This document shows positions 1 through 7,145 of a DNA stretch of 59,433 nt, one piece after another. Origin of the DNA: Bacteroidota bacterium (GTDB lineage: Bacteria; Bacteroidota; Bacteroidia; Cytophagales; Cyclobacteriaceae). The translations under genes and the position numbers were made by a program. Below the pieces are notes generated by a model. It was not told the DNA's origin. It saw only the letters and a program-made list of their open reading frames with translations, and made no database searches. The stretch spans positions 1 to 59,433 of the forward strand of contig JAFDYY010000014.1 in the NCBI GenBank assembly GCA_018267195.1. The letters run 5' to 3'. Within the stretch, counting starts at the first letter, position 1. Each line of letters starts with the position of its first letter.

Positions 1-55
1 GTTGATTTTCATTCGTCAATCATGCCAATCGATTTTCTATTGCATGATTGGGGGT
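1..55 (+). repeat. Hairpin repeat, copy A, right-hand part
   Basis: This is the 3' part of a dispersed repeat whose 5' part is at the other end of the window (59343-59433). It holds the second arm of hairpin 2 (TGATTTTCATT, 3-13) and all of hairpin 3 (CAATCATGC, 17-25, with GCATGATTG, 42-50). The same bases recur with few changes at 7094-7143. It ends about 65 bases before the first gene. Confidence 0.85.
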
Positions 56-67
56 AAAATAACGCTT

Positions 68-89
68 CTAAAGAATCTCTTAAGAATTG
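68..89 (+). promoter_or_regulatory. Tandem 11-bp direct repeat, candidate response-regulator site
   Basis: CTAAAGAATCT (68-78) is followed without a gap by CTTAAGAATTG (79-89). Two 11-bp half-sites in direct repeat are typical of sites bound by OmpR/PhoB-family dimers. A closely matching pair lies at 1975-1996 before the second gene (17 of 22 bases identical), and an OmpR-family regulator is encoded at 2912. An A/T-rich -7-like stretch follows 5-6 bases downstream, so the site stands where a -33 element would be. The assignment to that regulator is inference. Confidence 0.55.
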
Positions 90-120
90 GCTTGCATTTT
101 TAGCATCGTATTTTTTAAAA

Positions 121-1953
121 ATGAGAGCTTTTTTAATTGCTTGCTTAGTTGCCGTAAACACCACGGGTTTTGCTCAGCAACTGATTCTACACACCACATC
201 GAGAGTGGAAGCATGGCCACAGCAACCTGTCTCTATACGACTGGAGGCAACTCAACTAAAAAAATATACGGTCACCATGCAAGGACAGCCAACCGGTTCG
301 GTTCTCGAGGGCGAACGGTTTAGATGGACGCCTCAAGCAGGCGACAAGCCATATTATTTTGTTACTTTTCTTTTACTCGATTCGCTTGGGAAACAAAAGG
401 ATGAAGCCACACTGGAGCTCCTGGTAAAACCGCAAAGAAAAAACCCGTCAATAGAATTTGACAGGCGGCTGCCCGATACCATTTCCGTAGAAGAAAACCA
501 GCCGTTCCTTTTATCGGCTCAATTAAAAAGCAACGCCCCTTCAAACCAACCGACTACACCGTATTTCCTTTTTAATGAAAATGTAAATCTTCGTTCGTTC
601 GATAGTTGCCGGATTGAGCAGATGGGCGATCAATTGGTTTTGCAATGGGTGCCCTCCAATGCCGAAGCTCAAAAAAGATATGCCAAACTACGGATTACAT
701 TAGTGGGGGCTGACAGTGCCGTATCAACCCGGGTACTGACTTTCAAAATAAAAGACATAGATACTCCGCCCTCGTTTCGGTATACCCTCCCCGACACACT
801 GTTTACCGAGCCGGGCAAAGAAACGGTTTTAGATTTTACAGCCGATGATGACGATCATAAAAAACTGCATTACGACTATCACCCCAAAAGCAACCGCTAC
901 CGGATAACCGGCAGTAAAATTATTTTTAATGCCATCAACCCGGACGACTACGTGCGGGAAGTTAAACCCATGATGTTGTCAGTTAGGGTAAGCGATGAGG
1001 CACATCAGATTGAAAAGAACGTGTGGATAGTGCCACCTAAAAAACACCGCACGGTAGTGGTGGGCGATTTTACCAAAAAAGAATTTGAAGAAGGCGATTC
1101 GGTCGTTACTTTCCTGAATGTGTCGGGCGATAATTTAGATAAATATGATTTTCGCTTTAGCGACTTGGCCCTGCCGCCCGGCATCGGGAGCTTGGCGAAT
1201 AAATTAGAATTGCAGAAGTACAGTGCTTTTATCAAAGTAAAATCGAAAGGGGTATTGCCTTATAATTTAGTAGATCGGGAATACACATTTAACCTGGCTC
1301 TTTCGGTTACCGAAAAAAGCGATGCCGGAAAAACGGTTTACAAAATTCTGGAACTTTCCGTAAAAGACCGGCCTGACCCCACCAACCTGGGGCAGCAAAA
1401 AGATTCATTGCTTACCACCGTTCAAAAATTTTTGAAAACCGAAATGCTTTATAAAAACACGTTGGAAAAAATGCAGGCACAAATTAACCGGCCGTGGTGG
1501 AAGAAGGCCGCTGTAATAACGGGCGCTCTTTCGGGCATTATTGGATTGGTGCAAAGCCAGGAACAAAATAAATCCATCAGCGCGCTGGCAGCGGTTATCT
1601 CATTAGCATCTATTACCGTTACCAACTTGCCGAGCCTGACAGAAAAAACACTTTCCGAACTGACCGATAACATTGCCAACTCTAAAGGGCGGATAGATCA
1701 GCTTCAGGAAAGCGAATCTGTATTCCGTTCCACCTGGTCGGCTGATATTGACCGGGCTACGTTTTATAAATTAAAGACAGACATTACCGATAAATTAACC
1801 AAAGGACGGATAAAGAGAGGAGAAGATGTTTGCTCGCTTTGGAAAAACAAAACGCTGAAACGGAAGATTGTTCAGTTATTAAAATCAAATTTTGCTCATG
1901 AAAAAAGCAATGCGGATATGAAAACCATTTTTCAATGTGCCGATGAAAAATAA
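121..1953 (+). CDS. Secreted Ig/cadherin-like protein with membrane-bound C-terminus
   Basis: I do not recognise a named family. The 610-residue product starts with a signal peptide (residues 1-19, ending GFAQQ). Residues about 20-420 are beta-rich with acidic DxD patches, and segments such as DTISVEENQPF resemble Ig- or cadherin-like modules. Around 425-455 there is a helical region, then two hydrophobic segments (about 460-478 and 485-505) and a charged helical tail. It may therefore be anchored in a membrane with most of its mass in the periplasm. It shares a tandem 11-bp upstream motif with the next gene and precedes a two-component pair, so a role as an envelope sensor partner or target is possible but is inference. 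Confidence 0.75.
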   Translation: MRAFLIACLVAVNTTGFAQQLILHTTSRVEAWPQQPVSIRLEATQLKKYTVTMQGQPTGSVLEGERFRWTPQAGDKPYYFVTFLLLDSLGKQKDEATLELLVKPQRKNPSIEFDRRLPDTISVEENQPFLLSAQLKSNAPSNQPTTPYFLFNENVNLRSFDSCRIEQMGDQLVLQWVPSNAEAQKRYAKLRITLVGADSAVSTRVLTFKIKDIDTPPSFRYTLPDTLFTEPGKETVLDFTADDDDHKKLHYDYHPKSNRYRITGSKIIFNAINPDDYVREVKPMMLSVRVSDEAHQIEKNVWIVPPKKHRTVVVGDFTKKEFEEGDSVVTFLNVSGDNLDKYDFRFSDLALPPGIGSLANKLELQKYSAFIKVKSKGVLPYNLVDREYTFNLALSVTEKSDAGKTVYKILELSVKDRPDPTNLGQQKDSLLTTVQKFLKTEMLYKNTLEKMQAQINRPWWKKAAVITGALSGIIGLVQSQEQNKSISALAAVISLASITVTNLPSLTEKTLSELTDNIANSKGRIDQLQESESVFRSTWSADIDRATFYKLKTDITDKLTKGRIKRGEDVCSLWKNKTLKRKIVQLLKSNFAHEKSNADMKTIFQCADEK

Positions 1954-1974
1954 TTTTTTTTGCTAAATATATTT

Positions 1975-1996
1975 CTTAAGGATTCCTGAAGAATTG
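1975..1996 (+). promoter_or_regulatory. Second tandem 11-bp direct repeat
   Basis: CTTAAGGATTC (1975-1985) abuts CTGAAGAATTG (1986-1996), matching the pair at 68-89. A -7-like element TACCTTTC lies at 2002-2009, again about five bases after the repeat. It stands upstream of the coiled-coil gene and, beyond that, of the response regulator and kinase, which would make the system autoregulated if the regulator binds here. Confidence 0.55.
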
Positions 1997-2059
1997 CCGT
2001 ATACCTTTCGGTCATAATTGAATGAGAGACAGAGAATCAAAAGACGTATATATAGTTTT

Positions 2060-2869
2060 ATGAAAAAAAACATATTCATCGGAGGATTAACTATTCTGGT
2101 AGCGTGCAGCACTACGTTATGGTATAATGCTAAACAGTGGAATAAAAAAACAGAAGCCGCCCTGGCGATAGAAAAAACAAAAGCAGACTCACTCGCTGCC
2201 ATGAACCGGAAGCTGGCCGACAACGAAAAAATACTCTCCGCTAAAATAGACTCCGACACTAAAAGAATTAATGAACAGGATGTGTTGATAGTGCAAGCCA
2301 ATACCCAGTTGGCCACCAAAGAACGAGACCTCAGAAAAATAAAACGGGCAAACGATCAAAACACGAAAAAATTTATAGAGTGGGAGGCTTCCAAGAAACA
2401 ATGGGAAGCCAAAAATCAGGAGCTGACGGCAGCCAATGAAAAAATGATACAACAAAATAATCATCTGCTGGCGCAGGTTTCTTCGCTAACGGAAACCAAC
2501 CGTCAACTAAACGATCGGCTTATCGTGGCAAATAGGCTGGCCAAAGACAACATATCGGTAGAAGCCTTTGCCAAAAATGGCAAGCCTCACGCCAAGGCCC
2601 GGAAAATTAAAAAGATTAACATGGCGTTTACCACTTATGCGGAACTAAAATCGCCTACCTTCAAAATTTATGATCAGGCCGGAGTTCCGTTGCCTGACTC
2701 TTACGGAAGTTTCCAATTTAAACTCGACCAAGAGAACTCGGGCAATCCGGCAGCCATGAAACTGGAGATGACCTATCTCTTGTCCAAGCACATTAAGAAA
2801 GGGCTGTATCGGATAGATATAGCAAATGAAAACAAACATGTGGGTAGTTTGTTTGTTAGGTTTAGGTAA
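2060..2869 (+). CDS. Membrane-anchored coiled-coil protein, unknown function
   Basis: The 269-residue product begins with a short basic N-terminus and one hydrophobic segment (about residues 5-20), followed by a long heptad-rich coiled coil (about 25-165, rich in K, E, Q and N). After a basic linker (KARKIKKINMAF) comes a compact beta-rich domain (about 175-269). I chose ATG at 2060 because the longer frame begins at TTG inside the likely promoter and adds nothing conserved-looking before the membrane segment. Topology suggests an inner-membrane protein with a periplasmic coiled coil. It is followed by a strong terminator and then the two-component genes. Function unknown. Confidence 0.75.
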   Translation: MKKNIFIGGLTILVACSTTLWYNAKQWNKKTEAALAIEKTKADSLAAMNRKLADNEKILSAKIDSDTKRINEQDVLIVQANTQLATKERDLRKIKRANDQNTKKFIEWEASKKQWEAKNQELTAANEKMIQQNNHLLAQVSSLTETNRQLNDRLIVANRLAKDNISVEAFAKNGKPHAKARKIKKINMAFTTYAELKSPTFKIYDQAGVPLPDSYGSFQFKLDQENSGNPAAMKLEMTYLLSKHIKKGLYRIDIANENKHVGSLFVRFR

Positions 2870-2871
2870 CT

Positions 2872-2903
2872 TGGCCAGCCGCCTTTCTGGCTGGCCATTT
2901 TTT
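2872..2903 (+). terminator. Strong intrinsic terminator or attenuator
   Basis: A perfect 9-bp stem (TGGCCAGCC, 2872-2880, with GGCTGGCCA, 2889-2897), an 8-base loop and six T residues. It ends only eight bases before the regulator start codon, so part of the transcripts entering the two-component genes should stop here. Confidence 0.85.
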
Positions 2904-2911
2904 ACAAACGA

Positions 2912-3589
2912 ATGAAGGTACTGATTATAGAAGATGAACACGAACTGCAAACCGCCATTTCCGCATACCTGAAATCGGAAGGCTATGTGTGCGAACATGC
3001 CGCCAATATTAAAGAGGCTACTGAAAAAATAAACATCTACGAGTACGACTGCATTCTGATAGACATTGGGTTGCCCGATGGCAACGGGCTGCAGTTGGTA
3101 GAGATCCTGAAAAAAGAATTGAAAAATTCGGGCGTCATTATCCTTACTGCCAAAAATTCGCTCGAAGATAAAATTTTTGGATTGGATGTAGGCGCAGACG
3201 ATTACCTGACCAAACCATTTAATCTTTCCGAACTGAATGCCCGCATCCGCTCGGTGTTGCGCAGAAGAAAATTTGAAGGCAAAAAAGAAATTGAGTTTAA
3301 CGAGATAAGCATAAACCCCGATACACTTCAAACTTGCGTACAAGGAAAAACCGTGCCTTTAACCAAAAAAGAGTTTGACTTGCTACTCTTCTTTTTATCT
3401 AACAAAAAGAAAGTGCTGACCAAAGAGTCTATTGCCGAGCATCTGTGGGGCGACTACATTGACTCGGCCGATAATTTTGATTTTATTTACGTACACATCA
3501 GCAACCTGCGCAAAAAACTGATTGACTATGGCGCCCGCGATTACCTGCATACCGTGTATGGCGTGGGGTACAAGTTTACCGACACATGA
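2912..3589 (+). CDS. OmpR-family response regulator
   Basis: A 225-residue transcription factor with an N-terminal receiver domain (about 1-115) and a C-terminal winged-helix DNA-binding domain (about 130-223, ending HTVYGVGYKF, the classical OmpR/PhoB terminus). The receiver has the acidic pair E7/D8, phospho-acceptor D51 (in LIDIGLPDGNG) and conserved K101 (LTKPF). The kinase gene overlaps its stop by four bases (ATGA), so the two are translationally coupled partners. The regulator probably acts on the tandem 11-bp repeats at 68-89 and 1975-1996, though this is inference from the family's binding habit and proximity. Confidence 0.95.
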   Translation: MKVLIIEDEHELQTAISAYLKSEGYVCEHAANIKEATEKINIYEYDCILIDIGLPDGNGLQLVEILKKELKNSGVIILTAKNSLEDKIFGLDVGADDYLTKPFNLSELNARIRSVLRRRKFEGKKEIEFNEISINPDTLQTCVQGKTVPLTKKEFDLLLFFLSNKKKVLTKESIAEHLWGDYIDSADNFDFIYVHISNLRKKLIDYGARDYLHTVYGVGYKFTDT

Positions 3590-4890
3590 AGCTGCTTAAC
3601 CAAACCAACCTTTATTTTATAAGCGTTTCACTGGTTATTTTCTGTTTGGGCGGCATCCTCTTCTATACTCTTTTTGAAATTATTATTGATAACGACATCG
3701 CGCACAAGCTGCACGAGCGCAAAACCTATAACCTCAAACAACTCCAAAAATCAGACAGCTTGTTATTGTATCAACAATATTCGGCCAATATGCTATACCT
3801 CCGGCCTACCGGCCGCCCCGAAACCACTACCGAAATTTTATCGGACACCACCATCTACGATGATGTATTAGAAGAGCGCATTTTGTATCGTCAGCTTTCG
3901 TTTGTAAAAATGATTCATGGAAAAAATTATTTTATTCAGATCCGCAGAGCGGCCGTAGAACAAAAATCACTGCTGGAGGGGGTGGTGCTGCTGGAGGGTC
4001 TGCTGTTTTTGGCTTTCGTGGCCGTACTCACATTGGTAAACAATCGGGTTTCCAGGCAAATATGGAAACCGTTTTACGCCATCCTCGATAAAATAGGCAA
4101 GTACAAAATTGATTTGGCGCAAAGTATGAGCTTGCGCAAAAGTAACATTGATGAATTTAACGAACTCGCCAAGGCCATTGAAACCATGACCGACAAAATC
4201 AACCGTGAGTTTAACATTCAAAAAGAATTTGCCGAAAACGCTTCGCATGAAATACAAACCCCGCTGGCCATTGTAAAAAACAAACTGGAGATCCTCCTTC
4301 AATCGCCAGAGCTTTCTAAAGACCAGATGGATTTAATTAACTCGGCTTCCGTGGCGGCCAACCGCCTCTCGAAACTGAATGAAGCACTAATCATCTTATC
4401 AAAAATAGAAAACCGGCAGTTTCATGAAATGACGAAAATCTGCCTGAACGATGAAATGGACCAACTGTATGCCAACCTGGATGAACTGGTAAGGATGAAA
4501 GAATTGCGTGTAGAAAAAAACTACACACAACGCTTAGAAATAAAAATGAACACACACTTACTGGGCATTTTGTTGGAGAATATTATTACCAACTCCATCA
4601 AACACAATCTTACCGGAGGACGGATTACTATTTCAATAACGGATCAAACATTATCAGTAAGTAATACCGGAGAACCGCTGAAAGTGCCTTCTCAAAAATT
4701 GTTTCAACGGTTTATTAAATCCAACACCAAATCTCCGTCATTAGGGCTTGGGTTGTCTATTTCAAAAGCCATCTGCGATACCTATTCGTTTCGCATTGCC
4801 TATCGCGAATCGGCCGGATGGCATACGGTTTCTATCAACTTCAACCCAGCCGAGACAGAAATAGTACGACCCGAAGAAAGCAGAAAATAA
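3586..4890 (+). CDS. Membrane sensor histidine kinase
   Basis: A 434-residue kinase partner of the preceding regulator. Transmembrane helix 1 covers about residues 8-33, a periplasmic sensor of roughly 95 residues follows, and helix 2 covers about 131-152. A HAMP-like linker leads to the dimerisation domain with phospho-acceptor H221 (ENASHEIQTPLA). The ATPase domain has the N box (ENIITNSIKHN) and a G box (LGLGLSIS). All catalytic elements are present. The sensor domain is of no family I recognise. The final part is close to the family minimum, without extra output domains. Confidence 0.93.
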   Translation: MKLLNQTNLYFISVSLVIFCLGGILFYTLFEIIIDNDIAHKLHERKTYNLKQLQKSDSLLLYQQYSANMLYLRPTGRPETTTEILSDTTIYDDVLEERILYRQLSFVKMIHGKNYFIQIRRAAVEQKSLLEGVVLLEGLLFLAFVAVLTLVNNRVSRQIWKPFYAILDKIGKYKIDLAQSMSLRKSNIDEFNELAKAIETMTDKINREFNIQKEFAENASHEIQTPLAIVKNKLEILLQSPELSKDQMDLINSASVAANRLSKLNEALIILSKIENRQFHEMTKICLNDEMDQLYANLDELVRMKELRVEKNYTQRLEIKMNTHLLGILLENIITNSIKHNLTGGRITISITDQTLSVSNTGEPLKVPSQKLFQRFIKSNTKSPSLGLGLSISKAICDTYSFRIAYRESAGWHTVSINFNPAETEIVRPEESRK

Positions 4891-5013
4891 ATAAGTGTTG
4901 ATAAATCCGGCTGCTTTGTTTTTATAAAAATCTTTTTGCTAAAGAATAAGAAACCACCCTGCCATAAAAACGGAAACAAGGCAAGCGCATTTCCAGGGGG
5001 CTGGCAATGCCGA

Positions 5014-5166
5014 TTAGCGCTTTCGCGGCATAGACAACGATAAGCAAAAGGCCAACCCTAAAGCGGCCAACCCAAAACTGATATACTCTAAAAAATAAAG
5101 CCCCACTACCACGGCCGAGGTGGATAGTTCCAGCAGATAATCTGCCGTATGCAATCTTGTTTTCAT
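5014..5166 (-). CDS. Putative 50-residue membrane protein
   Basis: A short minus-strand frame with ATG at 5166 and TAA at 5014. The product has a charged N-terminus (MKTRLHTADYLLEL), about 30 hydrophobic residues that could form one or two membrane helices, and a basic end (MPRKR), a positive-inside pattern. No homologue is known to me. Support is the composition alone; there is no clear ribosome-binding site. It lies in an otherwise empty region between the kinase and the Wzz-like gene. Confidence 0.45.
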   Translation of the reverse strand: MKTRLHTADYLLELSTSAVVVGLYFLEYISFGLAALGLAFCLSLSMPRKR

Positions 5167-5243
5167 AACCATTAGGAATTAGGTGGTGATGTGAATTTCC
5201 CTAATTCAACGGAAACAGCACCTGCTATTCGTCATGGTAAACC

Positions 5244-5257
5244 CTGATCAAAATCAG
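5244..5257. promoter_or_regulatory. Crp/Fnr-like palindrome
   Basis: CTGAT-CAAA-ATCAG is a perfect 5-4-5 inverted repeat, the geometry of Crp/Fnr-family operators. It lies 190 bases before the Wzz-like/ccmB pair and 80 bases upstream of the small minus-strand frame. Control of the ccm genes by an oxygen- or nitrosative-stress regulator would make sense but is inference. A run of C and T follows immediately. Confidence 0.4.
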
Positions 5258-5293
5258 TTGCCGCCCGCCCCCCCTTTTTTGTAATAGCAATCA

Positions 5294-5376
5294 TTAAACC
5301 CAGATGATGCATTAGGGATGCATCATCTGCCCAAAGGGTTGATAATGAAAATCACCATTGCATGATTTGGGATAAA
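5294..5376 (+). repeat. Hairpin repeat, copy C (internally deleted)
   Basis: Contains a perfect 11-bp hairpin 1 (CAGATGATGCA, 5301-5311, with TGCATCATCTG, 5319-5329), then the common block AATGAAAATCACCAT, and then directly the terminal block TGCATGATT. Relative to copy A about 68 bases are missing, namely most of hairpin 2 and the first arm of hairpin 3. Confidence 0.8.
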
Positions 5377-5448
5377 ATTTCCGTTCAGAGCCATTTTAGA
5401 TGAAAAACCATACTTTTTTAGCCGAAAGGTTTTTGATAACATTGCAAA

Positions 5449-6279
5449 ATGAATGAAACAGAAGATATTATTGACTTAAAGGAAGTGGTTGCAAACGGAG
5501 TGCGTTTTGTGCAGAACCACTATCGTATTTTCCTTGTCTGGATTTTGATTGGATTAACCCTTGGAACAACTGTTTTTATACTATTGCCCAAGGTATATGA
5601 AAGCAAAATGGTGATTACATCAGACCTCTTAACCGAAGCCTATGTAAAAGAAATGAACGGAACACTGACGAATTTGATTAATGAAGGAAATATACCGGAA
5701 CTCTCTTCGCGGTTAGCCCTTAAGGAAGAAGAAGCGGCAGCCATTAAAGCAATTAATATAAAAAACCTTAACACAAACAAGGGCGAGCCTCAGGTAAAGA
5801 ATGATTTGTTTTCGGTTTCGGTACATACCTATAACAAAGAATTGTTGCCCAAATTACAAAAGGGGTTAACCCAATATTTCAATAACAATGAATTTGTAAA
5901 AATCCGGGTAAGACAGCGCAAAGAAATGTACCAGCAACTGATCAATAAAATTGCTACCGAAATCAATTCATTAGATTCCCTGAAAAGACGACTGCTAAAC
6001 GGGAGTGCCGCCTCTTCAAAAAATGAAATGCTCTTGGTGGATCCTTCAAAAATTTATTCTGAAATAATTAATCTTAACAAAGAACGCCTAACCTATAAAA
6101 ATAATTTAGAATTGGCCGAAAGCGTGCAGGTAGTAGAAGGTTTTACGGTTTATAACGAGCCGGTTAAACCGGTTCTTTATACCTGGCTGACGTTCGGTTT
6201 ATTAGGTGGGTTTTTGGCAGCCAGTGGGTTGCTTTTATTATCGTATCTGATGAAAGCAGCCAAAACGAACAAAGCCTGA
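5449..6279 (+). CDS. Wzz-like chain-length determinant protein
   Basis: A 276-residue polysaccharide co-polymerase-type protein. It has a cytoplasmic N-terminus, helix 1 (about residues 27-47), the characteristic sequence after it (LPKVYESKMVI, matching the Wzz pattern for the periplasmic entry), a helical periplasmic region with coiled coil (about 140-225), and helix 2 near the C-terminus (about 243-267), with no tyrosine-kinase domain. Such proteins set glycan chain length during Wzy-dependent polymerisation or export. The glycan genes at 7.1-14.8 kb are the obvious partners. Yet only two bases separate it from ccmB, so the two appear co-transcribed. Confidence 0.75.
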   Translation: MNETEDIIDLKEVVANGVRFVQNHYRIFLVWILIGLTLGTTVFILLPKVYESKMVITSDLLTEAYVKEMNGTLTNLINEGNIPELSSRLALKEEEAAAIKAINIKNLNTNKGEPQVKNDLFSVSVHTYNKELLPKLQKGLTQYFNNNEFVKIRVRQRKEMYQQLINKIATEINSLDSLKRRLLNGSAASSKNEMLLVDPSKIYSEIINLNKERLTYKNNLELAESVQVVEGFTVYNEPVKPVLYTWLTFGLLGGFLAASGLLLLSYLMKAAKTNKA

Positions 6280-6281
6280 CT

Positions 6282-6941
6282 TTGACCTTCTCCACTCTTT
6301 TATTCAAAGAATTTTCGCTCGAACTCAGACGAAAATCGGTACTGGCCGGGCTGGGTTTGTATTTATTAAGTATGGTGTTTATCTGCTACTTTGCTTTTGC
6401 CCTTCGGCAAAACCTGATTACCCCGTTGGTGTGGAGCGCCCTTTTCTGGATTACCATCTTGTTTGTTTCCATCAATACGGTAGCCAAAAGTTTTATAGGC
6501 GAAAAAAGAGGCCTCGAAATTTATTTTTACTCTCTTGCCAGCCCTGCCGCCATTCTCTTTTCCAAAATGGTTTACAATTTTTTTCTCTGCACGGCTCTTT
6601 CGTTGGGCGGCTATTTTTTGTTTATGTTGTTGCTCAATAACCCCGTGCAAGATCAAGGTACGTTTATTGTAACCTTGTTGCTGGCCTCGTTTGGTTTTGC
6701 CGCTTCGCTTACGCTGCTGTCCAGCATTGCCTCGAAGGCCAACAACAGCAACATACTAATGGCCGTACTAAGTTTTCCGGTGGTCATCTCCATTTTGCTG
6801 GCGGCCATCAAAATTACCAAAAACTGCATGGACGATCTTGATCCGAGCGTAAGCTACCAGCCCTTGGTTATGCTGTTGGCCATAGACGGATTAGTAACTG
6901 GTGTTTCGTACCTGCTTTTTCCCTTTACGTGGAAAAATTAG
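6282..6941 (+). CDS. ccmB: CcmB, haem exporter membrane subunit
   Basis: A 219-residue membrane protein with six predicted helices, matching CcmB of the CcmABCD complex that releases holo-CcmE during cytochrome c maturation (System I). The N-terminal LLFKEFSLELRRKS is the family signature, and the length is normal. The start is TTG at 6282, two bases after the Wzz-like stop; no in-frame ATG precedes the conserved N-terminus. The ATPase CcmA is not in the window, and ccmC lies 8 kb downstream beyond the polysaccharide genes, which is unusual, because ccmB and ccmC are normally adjacent. Confidence 0.88.
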   Translation: MTFSTLLFKEFSLELRRKSVLAGLGLYLLSMVFICYFAFALRQNLITPLVWSALFWITILFVSINTVAKSFIGEKRGLEIYFYSLASPAAILFSKMVYNFFLCTALSLGGYFLFMLLLNNPVQDQGTFIVTLLLASFGFAASLTLLSSIASKANNSNILMAVLSFPVVISILLAAIKITKNCMDDLDPSVSYQPLVMLLAIDGLVTGVSYLLFPFTWKN

Positions 6942-7043
6942 TTGTAAAATAATAGAATGATTTTGGTAAGAATGAAATGATAAGGCAGACGTTAGGCTAC
7001 CCTTACGCCATTCATTAAAATCTGAAAATTGCCTTTGTAAATT

Positions 7044-7143
7044 TAACCCTGACAATGAAAATCACTATGGGGTATTTTATCTTCATGAGTTGTTGATTTT
7101 CATTAGTCCATCATGCCAATCGATTTTCTATTGCATGATTGAG
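7044..7143 (+). repeat. Hairpin repeat, copy B
   Basis: Holds hairpin 2 (AATGAAAATCA, 7054-7064, and TGATTTTCATT, 7094-7104, separated by 29 bases) and hairpin 3 (ATCATGC, 7110-7116, and GCATGAT, 7133-7139). Hairpin 1 is absent. It fills the junction between ccmB and the stop codon of the first minus-strand polysaccharide gene, ending three bases before that stop. Confidence 0.85.
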
Positions 7144-7145
7144 GT

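Noticed and set aside
2645..3343. 232-codon open frame on the minus strand
   Set aside because: It lies entirely opposite the coiled-coil gene and the response regulator, crosses a terminator, and its product is rich in Phe, Gln and Asn as expected for an antisense shadow.
5294..7143. CRISPR array
   Set aside because: The repeats are only three or four copies kilobases apart, with no regular spacers and no cas genes.
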